From NCBI GenBank assembly GCA_963575745.1, contig CAUYUJ010007469.1:409579-473578 (forward strand): 64,000 bases of DNA, read 5' to 3'. The notes under the pieces were generated by a model. The model was not told where the DNA came from. It did no database searches and saw only the letters and a list, made by a program, of their open reading frames with translations. The translations under genes and the position numbers were made by a program. Shown piece by piece: positions 22,640 through 33,730 of the stretch; the stretch's first letter is position 1, and each line of letters begins with the position of its first letter. Source of the DNA: Prorocentrum cordatum. Its lineage: Eukaryota; Sar; Dinophyceae; Prorocentrales; Prorocentraceae.

Positions 22640-23015
22640 CCGCTTGAGCGGGGACTTCACTCCAATTTGCGTTGTGTTGTTGAAGACCCGGCTACGACGA
22701 CAGCTTCCTCGCATTTTTTTATCCGAGACGACTTGGCCAGGTATGCCTCCCCTCAAATTCAAGGACGGCGCTCTGGCCCGAGTCTTCTTTGCAAACCACT
22801 CGGTTGTTGAAGGCCCACCCACGACGACAACGGCTCTTGCTCGACACTTCTGCGCAATTTACTCCGAGAGGTCCTGGCCAGAGAGGTCCCCTCACTCAGG
22901 AACGGCGTCCCTGCTTGAGACGTCTTCGCATGTCATTCAGTGTCATGAGAGCCCAGCTAAGACGACAATTCCTCGACGTCCTAGAGGCCCCCAAACTCTA
23001 GAACGGCGCTCTCTC
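22640..23015 (+). repeat. Approximately 135-bp diverged tandem repeat (about 3 units)
   Basis: Units share GACGAC(A/G)(A/G)C(A/T)..., CTCG(C/A)(A/C)(T/C), a TCCGAGA segment and GAACGGCG(T/C)(C/T)C / GGACGGCGCTC ends (near 22770, 22906, 23005). Low-GC relative to its surroundings. No coding signal. Confidence 0.55.
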
Positions 23016-23019
23016 TGAG

Positions 23020-24079
23020 TTGCCCGAAGGCGCGTTAGACCGCATGGTGGCGCTGTGCGCACAAAGTGCGCGCTGCGGAATGCTTCTCCCGGGTGCGGGA
23101 ATGAAGTTACGACCCCCCCCCGTATTTGGGGTTGGTTCATCGATTTAGGTCCAAGCAGCATGTTAGGTTACGTGTTCGAGAGATAGTCGTTGTCGCTGTC
23201 GTGGACGCTTGACGTTTCACTCTGCCACGCCAGCTTCAGACAGTCGTCTCACAACCTAGCCAACGCACGTCTGAGTTTTACGACTCCAGCTGTGACGCTG
23301 GAGCTGTCAGGCGTGTCGGATGGGTTGAGTACGTACGTCCGTCGTCAATCAGTGTTTTTAGCCTTCACGGGCCCTGCTCAAGCACTCCTTGGGCGCTTTC
23401 TGGTGGCTTCTTGGTGCGTCTCGCTCCTCTCAGTGACTCTTGGCACCACTGCGAGTTCTCGGGGCCGTCGCTGGTTCGTTTGAGGGTATTTTGCGCAGGC
23501 GTCGCCTGGAACCGTCCTGGGGTCCTGCAAGGCGCTCGGGATCAGAACGTCTGCAGAAACAGGAGCGGGTGGTTGGTGGTATGGGCGGTTAGCCCTTGAG
23601 AATATCCAGCTGCCTCCAGCAATTCTGCCACTGCGCTGGCGCAGCATTCTGGATGGCAGCTATCGCCAAGGGCCCCCCCCGGAGTAGGAGGGGTGCAGGT
23701 GACAGTCTGTGTCCCGCGGAGGAGGGGGTCCCTTAGAAGACTGCAGATGCCCTGCCAGACAGTATTTCGCATTCTTCCACGCCTCAAAGTGCTGCGGGCA
23801 CGGTGGCGGAGTACAGAAACGTGACCGGTGACCGGACAGTCAGCAGGAGCTTCTGGCACGCCCCATCCAGCCGGAGGCGTGGTGGCCTGGGAAGGGTCAT
23901 CGAGAATAAAAGAACCCCTAACCCTAATAACAAAGTGATTTCGTGGCCTCATTTGGGCCCCCGTCTGCGCATTAGGGATAATGCATGTGGGCGGTTGGAT
24001 CTCATTCACCTGCAGGAAGAAAATTATATCTCATGTTTTTGGCCCTCTAAACTTAGGGCCCCTCCCAAAGTCGGGGGCG
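23020..24079. other. Unassigned DNA
   Basis: Mixed composition without simple arrays or families recognised elsewhere. A CCCTAACCCTAAT block at about 23915 is too short to call telomeric. Confidence 0.45.
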
Positions 24080-24262
24080 GCAATGAGGGGGGTGATGACT
24101 AGAGGGGGGTGGATATCATGGCGGGGGCCATGATTTTTTCCTCCGATTTCATGGCGCCTCTTCTTATTTCATTACGTCCCTGGCCCCCCCGCTTGGGCCG
24201 CGCACATGCCGCCGGCCATGATTTGCACCCCCCCCTCTTGGACACCCCCCTCTTGGCCGCTC
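24080..24262 (+). repeat. Dispersed repeat family F, copy 2
   Basis: GGCGGCAATGAGGGGGGTGA, GATATCATGGCGGGGGCCAT, GGGCCGCGCACATGCCGCCG, GCCATGATTTGCACCCC. Colinear with 1548-1745. Confidence 0.65.
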
Positions 24263-24514
24263 CCGATTTTGACGGTCCCAGGGGCGCGGTGTGAGGGCCC
24301 CTTTAAGAGGCTCGAAACAGCAGAACAAACATCCATCCGTCGTGCGTTTCCCCCCCCCCCCCCCCCCGGAAGAAGAACCAGCAGATAGAAGAAGCAAGCC
24401 AACAAAGCCCGAAACGCACAGAAGGGGGGGTGCCTGGGCGGAGGTGGGATGGGGCGGGGAGGCGAAGGGGGGGGGGGAGTGGGGAGGTCTGGGCGGGGCC
24501 CCCTTGCAGGAGCC

Positions 24515-24645
24515 CCTGGTGGCCCCCTCGTGGCCCCGTTGCGCCCCTTCGTGGCCCCCTCGCTGCCTTTCGTGGCCCCGTTGCAGCCCTTCGTGGCCCC
24601 GTCGCTGCCCTTCGTGGCCCCGTTGCAGCCCTTCGGCGACTGGGA
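24515..24645 (+). repeat. 21-bp tandem repeat upstream of JmjC exon
   Basis: About six copies of TTCGTGGCCCCGTTGCAGCC with CTCGCTGCC variants. Several copies end in GCAG, which creates multiple potential acceptor-like sites 50-180 bp upstream of the exon acceptor at 24697. Confidence 0.7.
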
Positions 24646-24697
24646 GGCGAAGGGGTGGCGGAGGCGGGCAAGGGGAGGGAGAGCCCAGCGTCCTCAG

Positions 24698-24765
24698 GTG
24701 TTCTACGCCAACGGGTGGGCCCCCTTCGCCGAGCACCCGCACCTCCTCGAGGACGTCTCCGACAG
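24698..24765 (+). CDS. JmjC gene exon (region before the core)
   Basis: After CCTCAG the frame reads VFYANGWAPFAEHPHLL then EDVSD and ends GAC-AG. A 'Y..gW..f.ehP.L..D' segment commonly precedes the metal-binding core in cupin-like JmjC proteins. The donor is inferred as AG/GCTC because the two leftover bases combine with C at 27116 to make Ser and keep the frame. The exon could instead extend further (RLYCVQD), so its 3' end is uncertain. Confidence 0.55.
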
Positions 24766-26024
24766 GCTCTACTGCGTCCAAGACCGCGCCGGGCGCTCAG
24801 GACAAAGCCAGCGGGAATGGACGGGAAGGAGGAGGAGGAGGAGGAGGCGGAGGAGGAGGAGGAGGAGGAGAAGGAAGAAGAAGAAAGGTTGGGTTGGGGT
24901 GGTCTGGTAGGTGGTAAAAAAAGCTGCCCCGTCGACGACGGGACGGGAAGGCCAGCGGGAAGTGACGGGAAGGAGGAGGAGGAGGAGGAGGAGGAGGAGG
25001 AGGAGGTGGAGGGTGACCACGCTCAATCCATTATCTATGTTTTTTTCCCGCGTTCACATGGTCGCCATCCGCTTGGATAGGCCACGGGCTCAACACCCTT
25101 CAGGTGCGAGCAGTCGAGTGAGGTGGGGCCGGAGGAGGAGGAGGAGGAGGAGGAGGAGGAGGAGGAGGAGGAGATGGGGTGGAGGTACATCTTAGGACGC
25201 CTGCGGCGAACAACCGACGCCTTCTGCCCTTCGGACACGACGGTGGGCTGAAGTGTCGAGCGAAGGCGCGTCACTGCTGGTGGGCTGCGTGCTCCCCCAG
25301 AGCCCACTGCGGGAACCTAGGAGAAGGGGCCCTGTGGGGTCGCCCCGGGGGCCTCGGGGGCCGTCTTCGGCCGTTTTGGGACCGCCTCGGGATCGACTTG
25401 GATGCCATCTCGGGTCACCTCGACCATGTTGGAGGGCTCTCTTGGAGTCACCCTGGACGGAAGAGCCCATGCGATGTGCAGGTGGCGGGTTTGGGCCGAA
25501 AGCCACTCGAGTGGCGCGGAAAAACGCGGCCGTCTTCGCCGACATGGGCGCGTAAGCTGCCCGCGTAAGGTCGCGTGTGAGCGCCCTCTTCTCCAAGGCG
25601 GCGTGCCGCACTGGCGGCCCGAGTAAGCCGCCGCGCAAGGTCGCTACGCCACCCCGCGTAAGAGCCGCCTCTGATCGTCGCCCACTCGGATTGTACAGGT
25701 GGCCCGGATTAGTAGGTCGACCCTGCCAAATCAAGGGTACCTTTGTGTCCTGCGTCTCACGCACGACCCGTGCCTTCTGCATTCCTGTTGCAATTTGACC
25801 CTGGGAAGGGTTTTTAGTCCTCTCGCGTTTCCTGTCCAATGAAGTCCGACTGTATTGGAAGGGACAGGCAGAGTCACAAACCGTTGCACGTCAACACACC
25901 ACGGCCAGGCTGCGGGTGCGGCGGATCGGAGACTCGCCTGGCGCGCCTTGCGCCCCAGGGAGGGGGGGTCCTTCACCGCTCGAAGGAAGCCGTGCGATCC
26001 TCCGACCGTTGATCTATATGCGGA

Positions 26025-27112
<1,088 letters not shown>

Positions 27113-27115
27113 CAG

Positions 27116-27215
27116 CAAGATCGGCGGCGCGATCGTTCGGGACGCCGAGGTCCCGCGCGGCAACGGCCCGGCTGGGGAGTTTAACAACAGCCTCACCAAG
27201 GTGTTCTTCGGCCCT
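27116..27215 (+). CDS. JmjC gene exon leading into the core
   Basis: Between AG at 27114-27115 and the proposed GC donor at 27216 (a GT alternative is three bases downstream) the frame reads KIGGAIVRDAEVPRG, NGPAGEFNNSLTK and VFFGP. Joined to the next exon it gives VFFGP-AGTVSRLHHD, matching the JmjC pattern in which a strand ending G-P-A-G-T immediately precedes the HxD motif. The in-phase join is good evidence; the exact upstream boundary is less sure. Confidence 0.6.
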
Positions 27216-27447
27216 GCCGTGGGCTCGGGCATGGCCTCCCACTGTCGAAGAAGAAACAGCGGCAGAACTGAGACCTATGAAGGAAACGTCGAAATAACAC
27301 ACAACGGTTTCCCACGTCGAAGGGACGAGCACGCCGAAGGAACGAACACGTCAAAGGAGCAAACACGACATCCCACGTGCAATGAGCTAAGAAGGCGCCT
27401 TTCCCATTTCGATGGAACAACCTGCTGCGTAACCGCACATTGTCGAA

Positions 27448-27585
27448 GCTCGTGCGGACTTCTCGGATCGGCGCTGGACCCCCTTAGCGGCGCTTCAGAC
27501 GCCGCCCCTGGCGCGCTCCTCTCGCCAGGCAGGAGTGTCCAGCGCCCATCCAAAAGATCCGCGCGGACCCGCGACAGTTTGTGCT
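27448..27585 (+). repeat. Fold-back element family A, copy 5
   Basis: Left GCGGACTTCTCGGATCGGCG then CTGGACCCCCTTAGCGGCGC; right CAGGAGTGTCCAGCGCCC then CCAAAAGATCCGCGCGGAC. The arms are complementary with mismatches, and the interior GCGCTTCAGACGCCG is also palindromic. Confidence 0.65.
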
Positions 27586-27639
27586 GATGTTGTTGTTTGT
27601 TCATCTACACCGCCCGCTCAGGTCATGTCCCCCGTACCC

Positions 27640-27830
27640 AACAACCAGGAAAGGAGAATCGGTAACAAACACGACAACAGGAGTCAGCAAAACAACGGCT
27701 CCGGAATTGGAGCGGGAACCGAAACCGGCAACAAAACGGCGACAGAACAGGAAAACAAACAGTGCCAAAACCAGCAGCGAAAAAATTGCCAAACGGAGCC
27801 GGTGAACGAACGGCTGGGATTTTGGGCCCA
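27640..27830 (+). repeat. Dispersed repeat family K, copy 2
   Basis: A-rich segment with GGAATTGGAGCGGGAACCGA and AACCGGCAACAAAACGGCGA, the inverted partner of 18140-18310. Confidence 0.5.
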
Positions 27831-28195
27831 CTCGGCGTCGAGTCAAAGTTTCATTTCCGTCGTCGCCCTCCTGCTCCTGGTGCAGTCGACCCGATTCTAT
27901 CTCGACTCCGTGCCGGTGCCCGTCCGATTTGACGCACAGTCCGATTCGACCCGATTCTCTGATTCGAGGCTGGCTGGTTCTGGCCTCGAGTCATAGTTTC
28001 ATGTCCGTCGTCGTCCTCCTGCTCCTGGTGCGGCAGGCCCGATTCGATTTCGACTCCGTGCTGGTGCTCGTCCGATTTAAATTGACGCACAGTCCGATTT
28101 GACCAGATTCTCCGATTCGATGCTGGCTGGCCCTGTCCTCGGCCCACTCGGCCTCGAGTCGAAGCGTCCCGGTCGTCGTCGTCTTCCTGCCAGGA
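27830..28195 (+). repeat. Approximately 150-bp tandem repeat, 2.3 copies
   Basis: Each copy runs CTCGAGTCAAAGTTTCAT, CTCCTGCTCCTGGTGC, CGATTC.ATCTCGACTCCGTG, GTCCGATTTGACGCACAGTC, GATTC.(A/G)GGCTGGCTGG. Copy 1 is at about 27836-27983, copy 2 at about 27984-28134 with an insertion of AAATTG, and a partial third ends in 'GTCGTCGTCTTCCTGCC'. Confidence 0.75.
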
Positions 28196-28954
28196 GGGGG
28201 AGTAGCATACGGACACAATGAATCGTCGACCCCCAGGAGAATATGGGAACGTATGGGAAGTGGAGGGGAAGACGAAGCGTCTGAATACATATATATAGAT
28301 ACAATCATGAGAGAGAGAACAACAAAAAACAACAAAACAAATCTTGGGCATCCTGGGAGTTGTGCGTGTATTTCTTCATGCGTCCCTGGGCCCCTTCTCC
28401 GCCTGCTCTTCCTCTCCGAAAAGGCCGCGTGCCGTCCGAGAGGTGTTTTCGCCCCCCCCCGATGACGACGGAGGGTCTCATGTTCTTGAAGGGTGTGCTT
28501 CTGGCCTTGCTGCGACTGTATAGGAGAGGACACACGAATATTCCCCCTTCGGCCTGCTCCTCCTCCTCCTCCTCCTGATCCCCCTCCTGGAGGCGCGCGG
28601 CAGCGAGGAGGCAGGAGGGGGGGGGGCAGACGGTAGTGATGACAGCAGCAGTAGCAGTAGCCAGTCTATCGGAGACGTGCTGCTTCCCTTGGGTAATCTT
28701 TGCCTCCTCCTCCTCCTCCTCCTCCTCCTCCTCCCCCTCCTCCTCCAGCGCCAGCTCGGGTCGAGCCTCCGTCCCTTCGTGCCGAGCCCGCGCCGCGGGA
28801 GCCCTTCCGCTCCTCCCCCCTTCGCCGCGGGCCGTCCTCCCTCCCCTCGCCTCCGTGCGCGCGATGCGGGAGGAGGCCGACGGCGGGCGCCGGCGCCGCC
28901 CCAGCCGGTCCGCGGCCGGGCGCCGGGCGCAGTAGCTACCGGCGCGCGGAGGCG

Positions 28955-29471
28955 CGGGCCGCTGCACGCCTCCTGGACGCGTTCGCGGCGGTCGCGGGCC
29001 ACCGCGGGTTCGCCGCCACCCGCCTCAGCGCGGCCCTCGCGGAGGCGCTCGCGCGGGCGGACTGTCTTGGCGATGCTGGAGGTGGCGGCGCGCAAGTCGG
29101 AGCAGATGACGCCGCTGAGATCGACGGCGAGCTCGCGCAGCTCCGCGCCTCGGCCGCGTCGCACGTCGTACTCCCGGTGACGCCAGAGCGGTGCCGTTCA
29201 GGCGTGGTGGTCCTGCCGCCGGTGCTTGCCCCGACGGTCGACGTGGACATGGCTGCCATCGAGGTGTCCCTCAACAGCTGCACTCCATCGTCGAGGAGAC
29301 GAAGGCCGACGTGCGCGCCCTGGAGCACATGGCCACGGTCGACGCCACCGAGTAGGCCAGGCAGGAGCGCTCAGCCTAGCCTCCGCCGAGCGCCGCGAGC
29401 TGGAGGCCCAGCTCGCAGCCGCCCGCTCCGCCGCGGTGGAGCTGGCGGCGGCGGCTGGTACGGAGACTTGA
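28955..29471 (+). pseudogene. Possible degraded coiled-coil coding remnant
   Basis: GC-rich stretch with segments that look coding in successive frames: YRRAEARAAARLLDAFAAV (about 28939), LHSIVEETKADVRALEHM (about 29278), ERRELEAQLAAARSAAVELA (about 29391). All are Ala/Glu/Leu/Arg-rich as in coiled coils, but they are separated by frame changes and TAG/TGA stops. It lies in a JmjC intron and could be a decayed retrocopy or simply GC-biased open DNA. Confidence 0.2.
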
Positions 29472-29570
29472 GCGGCAGGGCCGTCACGAGGGACGCTGAT
29501 GGCATGCTGTGCTGGAAGCCCGCCTGCGGCCGTGGCCGCCGCGGTGTTGCCGCCCAAGGCCGTCTTCCTG

Positions 29571-29880
29571 CGGCATTGGCCCGCTCATCGGGGCGCTGCA
29601 GCGTGATGGCGGCATGGCTACCCTCCGAGGCAGCGGCCCGCTCCTCGGGGCGCCTCGGCCTGCGTTCGGGCCAGGTCTCAGCGGCAGTGGCCCGCTCATC
29701 GGGGCGCCGCGTGGAGCGAGAGCGTTGCTACCAGCGGCAGTGGCCCGCTCCTCGGCTCGCCGTTTTTCAACGATGAGGGCCCTTCTTCCTGCGGCAGTGG
29801 CCCGCTCATCGGGGCGCCGCGTGCAGTTTGCGGTTCTTCCCTTCTCAGCGGCAGTGGCCCGCTCCTCGGGGCGCCGCTGG
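29571..29880 (+). repeat. Degenerate 50-60-bp tandem repeat, 6 copies
   Basis: The constant block GCGGCAGTGGCCCGCTC(C/A)TC followed by GGGGCGCC recurs near 29571, 29632, 29680, 29738, 29792 and 29850 with variable spacers. Both strands have open frames across it. Confidence 0.75.
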
Positions 29881-29882
29881 CA

Positions 29883-30041
29883 GGGGGTGACTTTGCAGAG
29901 GTGGACGCTGATGGCTCCGGCTGCGTCGAGGTCGGCACCGACGACGTCGTCGCGGCGGAGGCCCAGGCCGTCAGCGAGCGGGACGGCGGCGAGTCCCTGC
30001 GCCAGGTGGAGGGCGGGGCCATGCTGCAGCCCCCCTCCTGA
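29883..30041 (+). CDS. Possible EF-hand-like coding fragment
   Basis: The frame from about 29883 to a TGA at 30039 reads GGDFAEVDADGSGCVEVGTD and continues Ala/Glu-rich. FxxxDxDGSG is the start of an EF-hand calcium loop, but position 12 is Thr instead of Glu/Asp and no second hand is visible. A splice-like 'CTTTGCAG' lies inside it. It sits in a JmjC intron. Chance resemblance is quite possible. Confidence 0.2.
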   Translation, partial: GGDFAEVDADGSGCVEVGTDDVVAAEAQAVSERDGGESLRQVEGGAMLQPPS

Positions 30042-30134
30042 GGCCGCTGGCCTTTCCCGTGCCACGGGCGCGGGGGCGGGGCGCGTCGGCCCCAGTCGAG
30101 TCGCTTCCGCTTCGCTCGCACTCTCACTCACTCT

Positions 30135-30420
30135 CCCCTCCTCCTCCTCCTCCTCCTCCTCCTCCTCCTCCTCCTCCTCCTCCTCCTCCACCCAACTCCC
30201 AGTCCTCCTGCGAGTTGGGTCCTCGTTTTGAGTCCGCATCGCCGCGCGTCTCATCCTCCTCTTCGCCTTCCCCTGCTCCCCCCATCTTCCTTTTTCTCGC
30301 CCTCCTCGTCCTGATCCTTCTCCTCCTCCTCCTCCTCCTCCTCCTCCTTCTCCTCCCTTTTCCTCCTCCTCCTCCTCCTCCTCCTTGTCCATCCTCTTCT
30401 TCTTCCTCCTCCGACCGCTC
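30135..30420. repeat. (TCC)n arrays
   Basis: Pure TCC at 30138-30190 and mixed TCC at 30317-30415, separated by ordinary sequence. Confidence 0.8.
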
Positions 30421-30429
30421 CTGCTGATG

Positions 30430-31594
30430 CTAACTGCACTCCGTCCGGCCCACGCCGCGCGTGCGCGCCTTGCCCCCGCAGGAGGAGGCTGGGGGCCACA
30501 TGGCGTCCCTCCGCCCATGTCGGCGCATCCCTCACGCGCGTCCTCCCCCCAAGGAGGCTCCACCTCAGGCCTCCAGTGGGGGAGACCACACGGAGCCCCC
30601 CCGCCCATTTTTGTTCGGCGCACCGCTCACGCGCGTCGTGGCCCAATGGGGAGCTCTACCGGAGGCTCCAGCGGCTGCGTCAGCGTGCCCCTCCGCCCCA
30701 TGTCGCGGCACCCATCGCGCGCTTCGTTGCCACGCGGAGAGTTCCGCCGAAGGGCCCTCAGAGACTGCGTCCGCATGGTGCCCCGCCCCATTCCAGCTTA
30801 CCCCTCGCACGTTCCATGGCCCCATAGGGAGCTTCAGTTCGCATGGGGCCCAGCCCCATTTGGGCACACCCCTCACACGTTCAGTGTGGTGTGACGCTTC
30901 TGGAGAAGCGTTCAAGAGGGACCACGGGCACATACCCCCAGCGCGACGGACAGCCGCCCGTCGGCCAACCGCGCGGTCGATCAAAATAGAGGGTTGCCAG
31001 CAGGTGCCCCGATGGCCCGGGGGATGCACCAATGCTCGGAGGCACCTCTGGGCCGTCAAAAGTCGACGAACAATGCCCGTCAATCTACGTAAATGCACAT
31101 ATATATAAATATATGCGTATAGGTTTATACATCCATACATGCATACAAACAAACATATATACATGCAAACATGTGTGTATGTAGATATATGTCAGCAGTC
31201 CTTCTTCTCGTAGGAGTCTGCTGCATCACCCTCACCGTCCTGGGCCCCAGGGCCGTGGACCAACGTCTCGGGATGGACGTCGACCGAGGGCCCAAGGTCC
31301 AGACAGGCGGCCCTTCGCGCGGCGGTGGCGTCGGCGTGTCCGAATGCGCACCTCCGTGGACGAGCCCTCTGCGAGCGATTCGATCGCCCCCCGCGATTCA
31401 GGGCAGCTTTCGTGGTGGTGCTTGCGCGGCAGCAGGAGGGATGAGCAGATATGGGCAGCGAGAGCCAGGGTCGAAAGGGTCGTCACCGACCGGCGATGTG
31501 CCGAGGAGAAATAGGAATACGCGAGCACTGGCGTGGAGCGAACGCTGCACAGGCCGCCGCATGACCCGCAGGGACGGAGTCGCTGCGGACTGAG
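30430..31594. other. Intronic DNA, no further feature
   Basis: GC-rich to 30880 with diverged repeats of CCCCGCCCAT..., then AT-richer (31080-31195, ATATA/CATACA stretches), then the segment leading to the exon at 31595. The AT-rich patch is conspicuous in this GC-rich window. Confidence 0.4.
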
Positions 31595-31693
31595 GCGGGA
31601 ACCGTCTCGCGACTGCACCACGACACCTTCGCAACCCACGTGTGGCTGTCGCAGATTCGTGGCCGGAAGCAGTTCATCGTCTACCCTCCCGAG
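31595..31693 (+). CDS. JmjC core exon with HxD iron-binding motif
   Basis: The frame reads AGTVSRLHHDTFATHVWLS then QIRGRKQFIVYPPE. HHD (31616-31624) fits the HxD Fe(II)-binding motif. GRKQF supplies the Lys that in this family binds the 2-oxoglutarate C5 carboxylate, and 'fivyPPE' is the usual following strand. The acceptor is CTGAG at 31594. The donor is GAG/GAGCGC, a non-canonical GA donor chosen because the phase and the next exon (DAENLH...) then continue the domain without a gap. Confidence 0.88.
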
Positions 31694-31699
31694 GAGCGC

Positions 31700-32860
31700 C
31701 CCGACCGCCCCCCGCAGTGGATTGACATGACTCGTCAGCTCCTTCACCTCCCCCTGCTACTGGTCCTCGTCCTCCTCAACCTTCTCATCCCCTTTCTCCT
31801 TCTTGTCCTCCATACCCTCCTCCCCCTGCTCCTCCTACTCTTCCTCTTCCTCCGATATTATATCGGCCCAGTTGCGCCCAACCGCCAGGGACGCGCAGCG
31901 GGCCTTGTGGCGGTCGACTTGAGAATAGCATCTCAGCCGCGAGCCAGGGAGCTGTTCGAGCGCTGGAGGCACGCGCAGAAAGGGCCGAGCAGACGAACGA
32001 TGGGAGGGGTGTGACTCGCAAGAGGCGGGCGCAGATGAGAGCTGGATTTTCTGCCAGTGCCCGTGCTACCGCAAGCACAAGCCATGAAGCACGACTCGGC
32101 ATGCAAACTGCCGCAGTCGTCGATGTTGTGTGAGGGGACCCGCTGTTGGACAATCACTGAATCTTGCTGCTGTTGTGGGGAGGCGGAGGTTGACTGGGTG
32201 CACGGCCTTCGTTCATCGCGACGTGCGCGGAGACGCAACCCGTTCAGTACGTGAGTTGGTGATACGTGTCACAGCGCGCGCTTACTTTCCAGTAGATGGT
32301 TGGATTTGGTATTTGCACTGACCCACTTGCCTGAGCTCCTGTGCCATTGTCATTCGCACAGTTGCTACCCTTTGCCAGCTCAGCGCTAGACTGGGTTGTG
32401 TTCGACATGCAGAAGTATGCGGCACGCGCCCACTGCAGCTCACCGGCCCACAGCTGGTATCAGTTTCCAGATTGTGCTTGGTTCTACCAATGCAGCCTGG
32501 AAAGGAGCGCACCCGCCATCGCAAAGTTGGTTCGGGATCAGTTTTTGCTCAGAACCGATCGGTATTCCTTTTACTTCGCGGGTGCTGAGTCCGCAGTGCC
32601 TAGTGCCTTGTGGAATCACGAGGTGCTAATCATCCGCTGAGGCCCCCAGCACTCTTGGCCCTGCAGCGCAGCAGATAGGATCATCTAGGGCAGTCCTCCT
32701 CTTCCTCCTCTTCCTCCACCTCCTCCTCCTCCTCCTCCTCCTTCTCCTCATCCGCCTCCTCTCTCGGGAGAGGGAGGAGGAGAAGGAGGAGGAGGAGGAG
32801 GAGGGGCGAGGGGCAAGGTTACTTACCTCTAAGGTCCTTTATCTTTCGTCGTCGGCGAAG
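31700..32860. other. Intronic DNA, no further feature
   Basis: CTC/TCC-rich at 31740-31850. The 32330-32640 segment is less GC-rich and open for about 99 codons on the + strand without a recognisable motif. TCC/GGA tracts flank a CTCTCGGGAGAGGG hairpin at 32695-32810. Confidence 0.4.
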
Positions 32861-32864
32861 TCGT

Positions 32865-32877
32865 AGTCGTAGTCGTA

Positions 32878-32972
<95 letters not shown>

Positions 32973-32973
32973 T
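32865..32973 (+). repeat. (GTC)n array
   Basis: Over 30 nearly perfect GTC triplets, giving poly-Arg on the reverse strand as an artefact. Confidence 0.9.
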
Positions 32974-33607
32974 GTTGCGCGGCGGGTGCCGCGGAGAAAC
33001 CACTATTTTCCATTACCAGTCGGACCCCAGTGCGTTAATAAGGCGTCGAAAAAGGATAATCAGCTTCCACTGTTGGGGGGTGGTTCTAAGGACCCTTAGG
33101 AGTTATTGCCCTCCTCAGCAGCAAACGTCATGCCACAGCGAGCCGCTGGGCCCGGCTCCCCCGCCCCCTGGCTGCCCCTGCCTCTGCCCTCCTTGCTCCT
33201 CCTCTCCCTGCCCCGCCCCATGCCACTCCCCTGTCCCTTCCCCTGCCCCTGCCCCTGCTCCTCTCCTTGCCCTCGCCCCTCCCCCTGCCCCTGCCCTCTC
33301 CTTGCTCCTCCTCTCCTTGCCCTCGCTCCTCCGTCACCTCCTCCCTCCCATCGCCTCCGGGCGCCCCAGAGGTCTTCGGGAGGCCTTCGGGCGTCCCAGG
33401 AGATTTTTGTCAGATGGGCGGGAGGCCCGGCGGACATCCGAGATCCTCCCGCCGCTGCGGCCTTCTCCCTCGGCTCTCCGCCTGCCGCTTGCCGCTCCCC
33501 CCCTCCCGCCCCCCTCCCCGCAGGGGGCGTGGCGGTGCCCGCTCGGCCGCCGCGCTGCGCCGCGGAGGCGCCCCGCCGCCCGCGGTCTGCGGCATCCCGC
33601 CCCCGAG

Positions 33608-33654
33608 GACGCCGAGAACCTGCACTGCGTCGCGGACGAGGAGATGGACGGCAG
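33608..33654 (+). CDS. JmjC core exon (post-PPE loop)
   Basis: A 47-bp exon reading DAENLHCVADEEMDG plus the AG of a split codon. It continues the chain as YPPE-DAENLHCVADEEMDG-R-TSLFDPS, which matches the loop between the 2OG-binding strand and the 'S.fDp..Pd' segment of cupin-like JmjC domains. The acceptor is CCCCCGAG; the donor is AG/GACCTG (GA type). The intron then starts GACCTGCCTCGTC, nearly the same as the start of the next exon. Confidence 0.82.
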
Positions 33655-33730
33655 GACCTGCCTCGTCGTCCTCCTCGTACTCCTCCTCCTCATCCTCCTC
33701 CTCGCCTCCAGGCCACGCTCCCCCCCCCCT

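Noticed and set aside
23905-23935. CCCTAACCCTAAT, telomere-like
   Set aside because: Fewer than three units and not the TTTAGGG type expected for dinoflagellates; likewise CCTAAACCCTAA at 57832. Chance.
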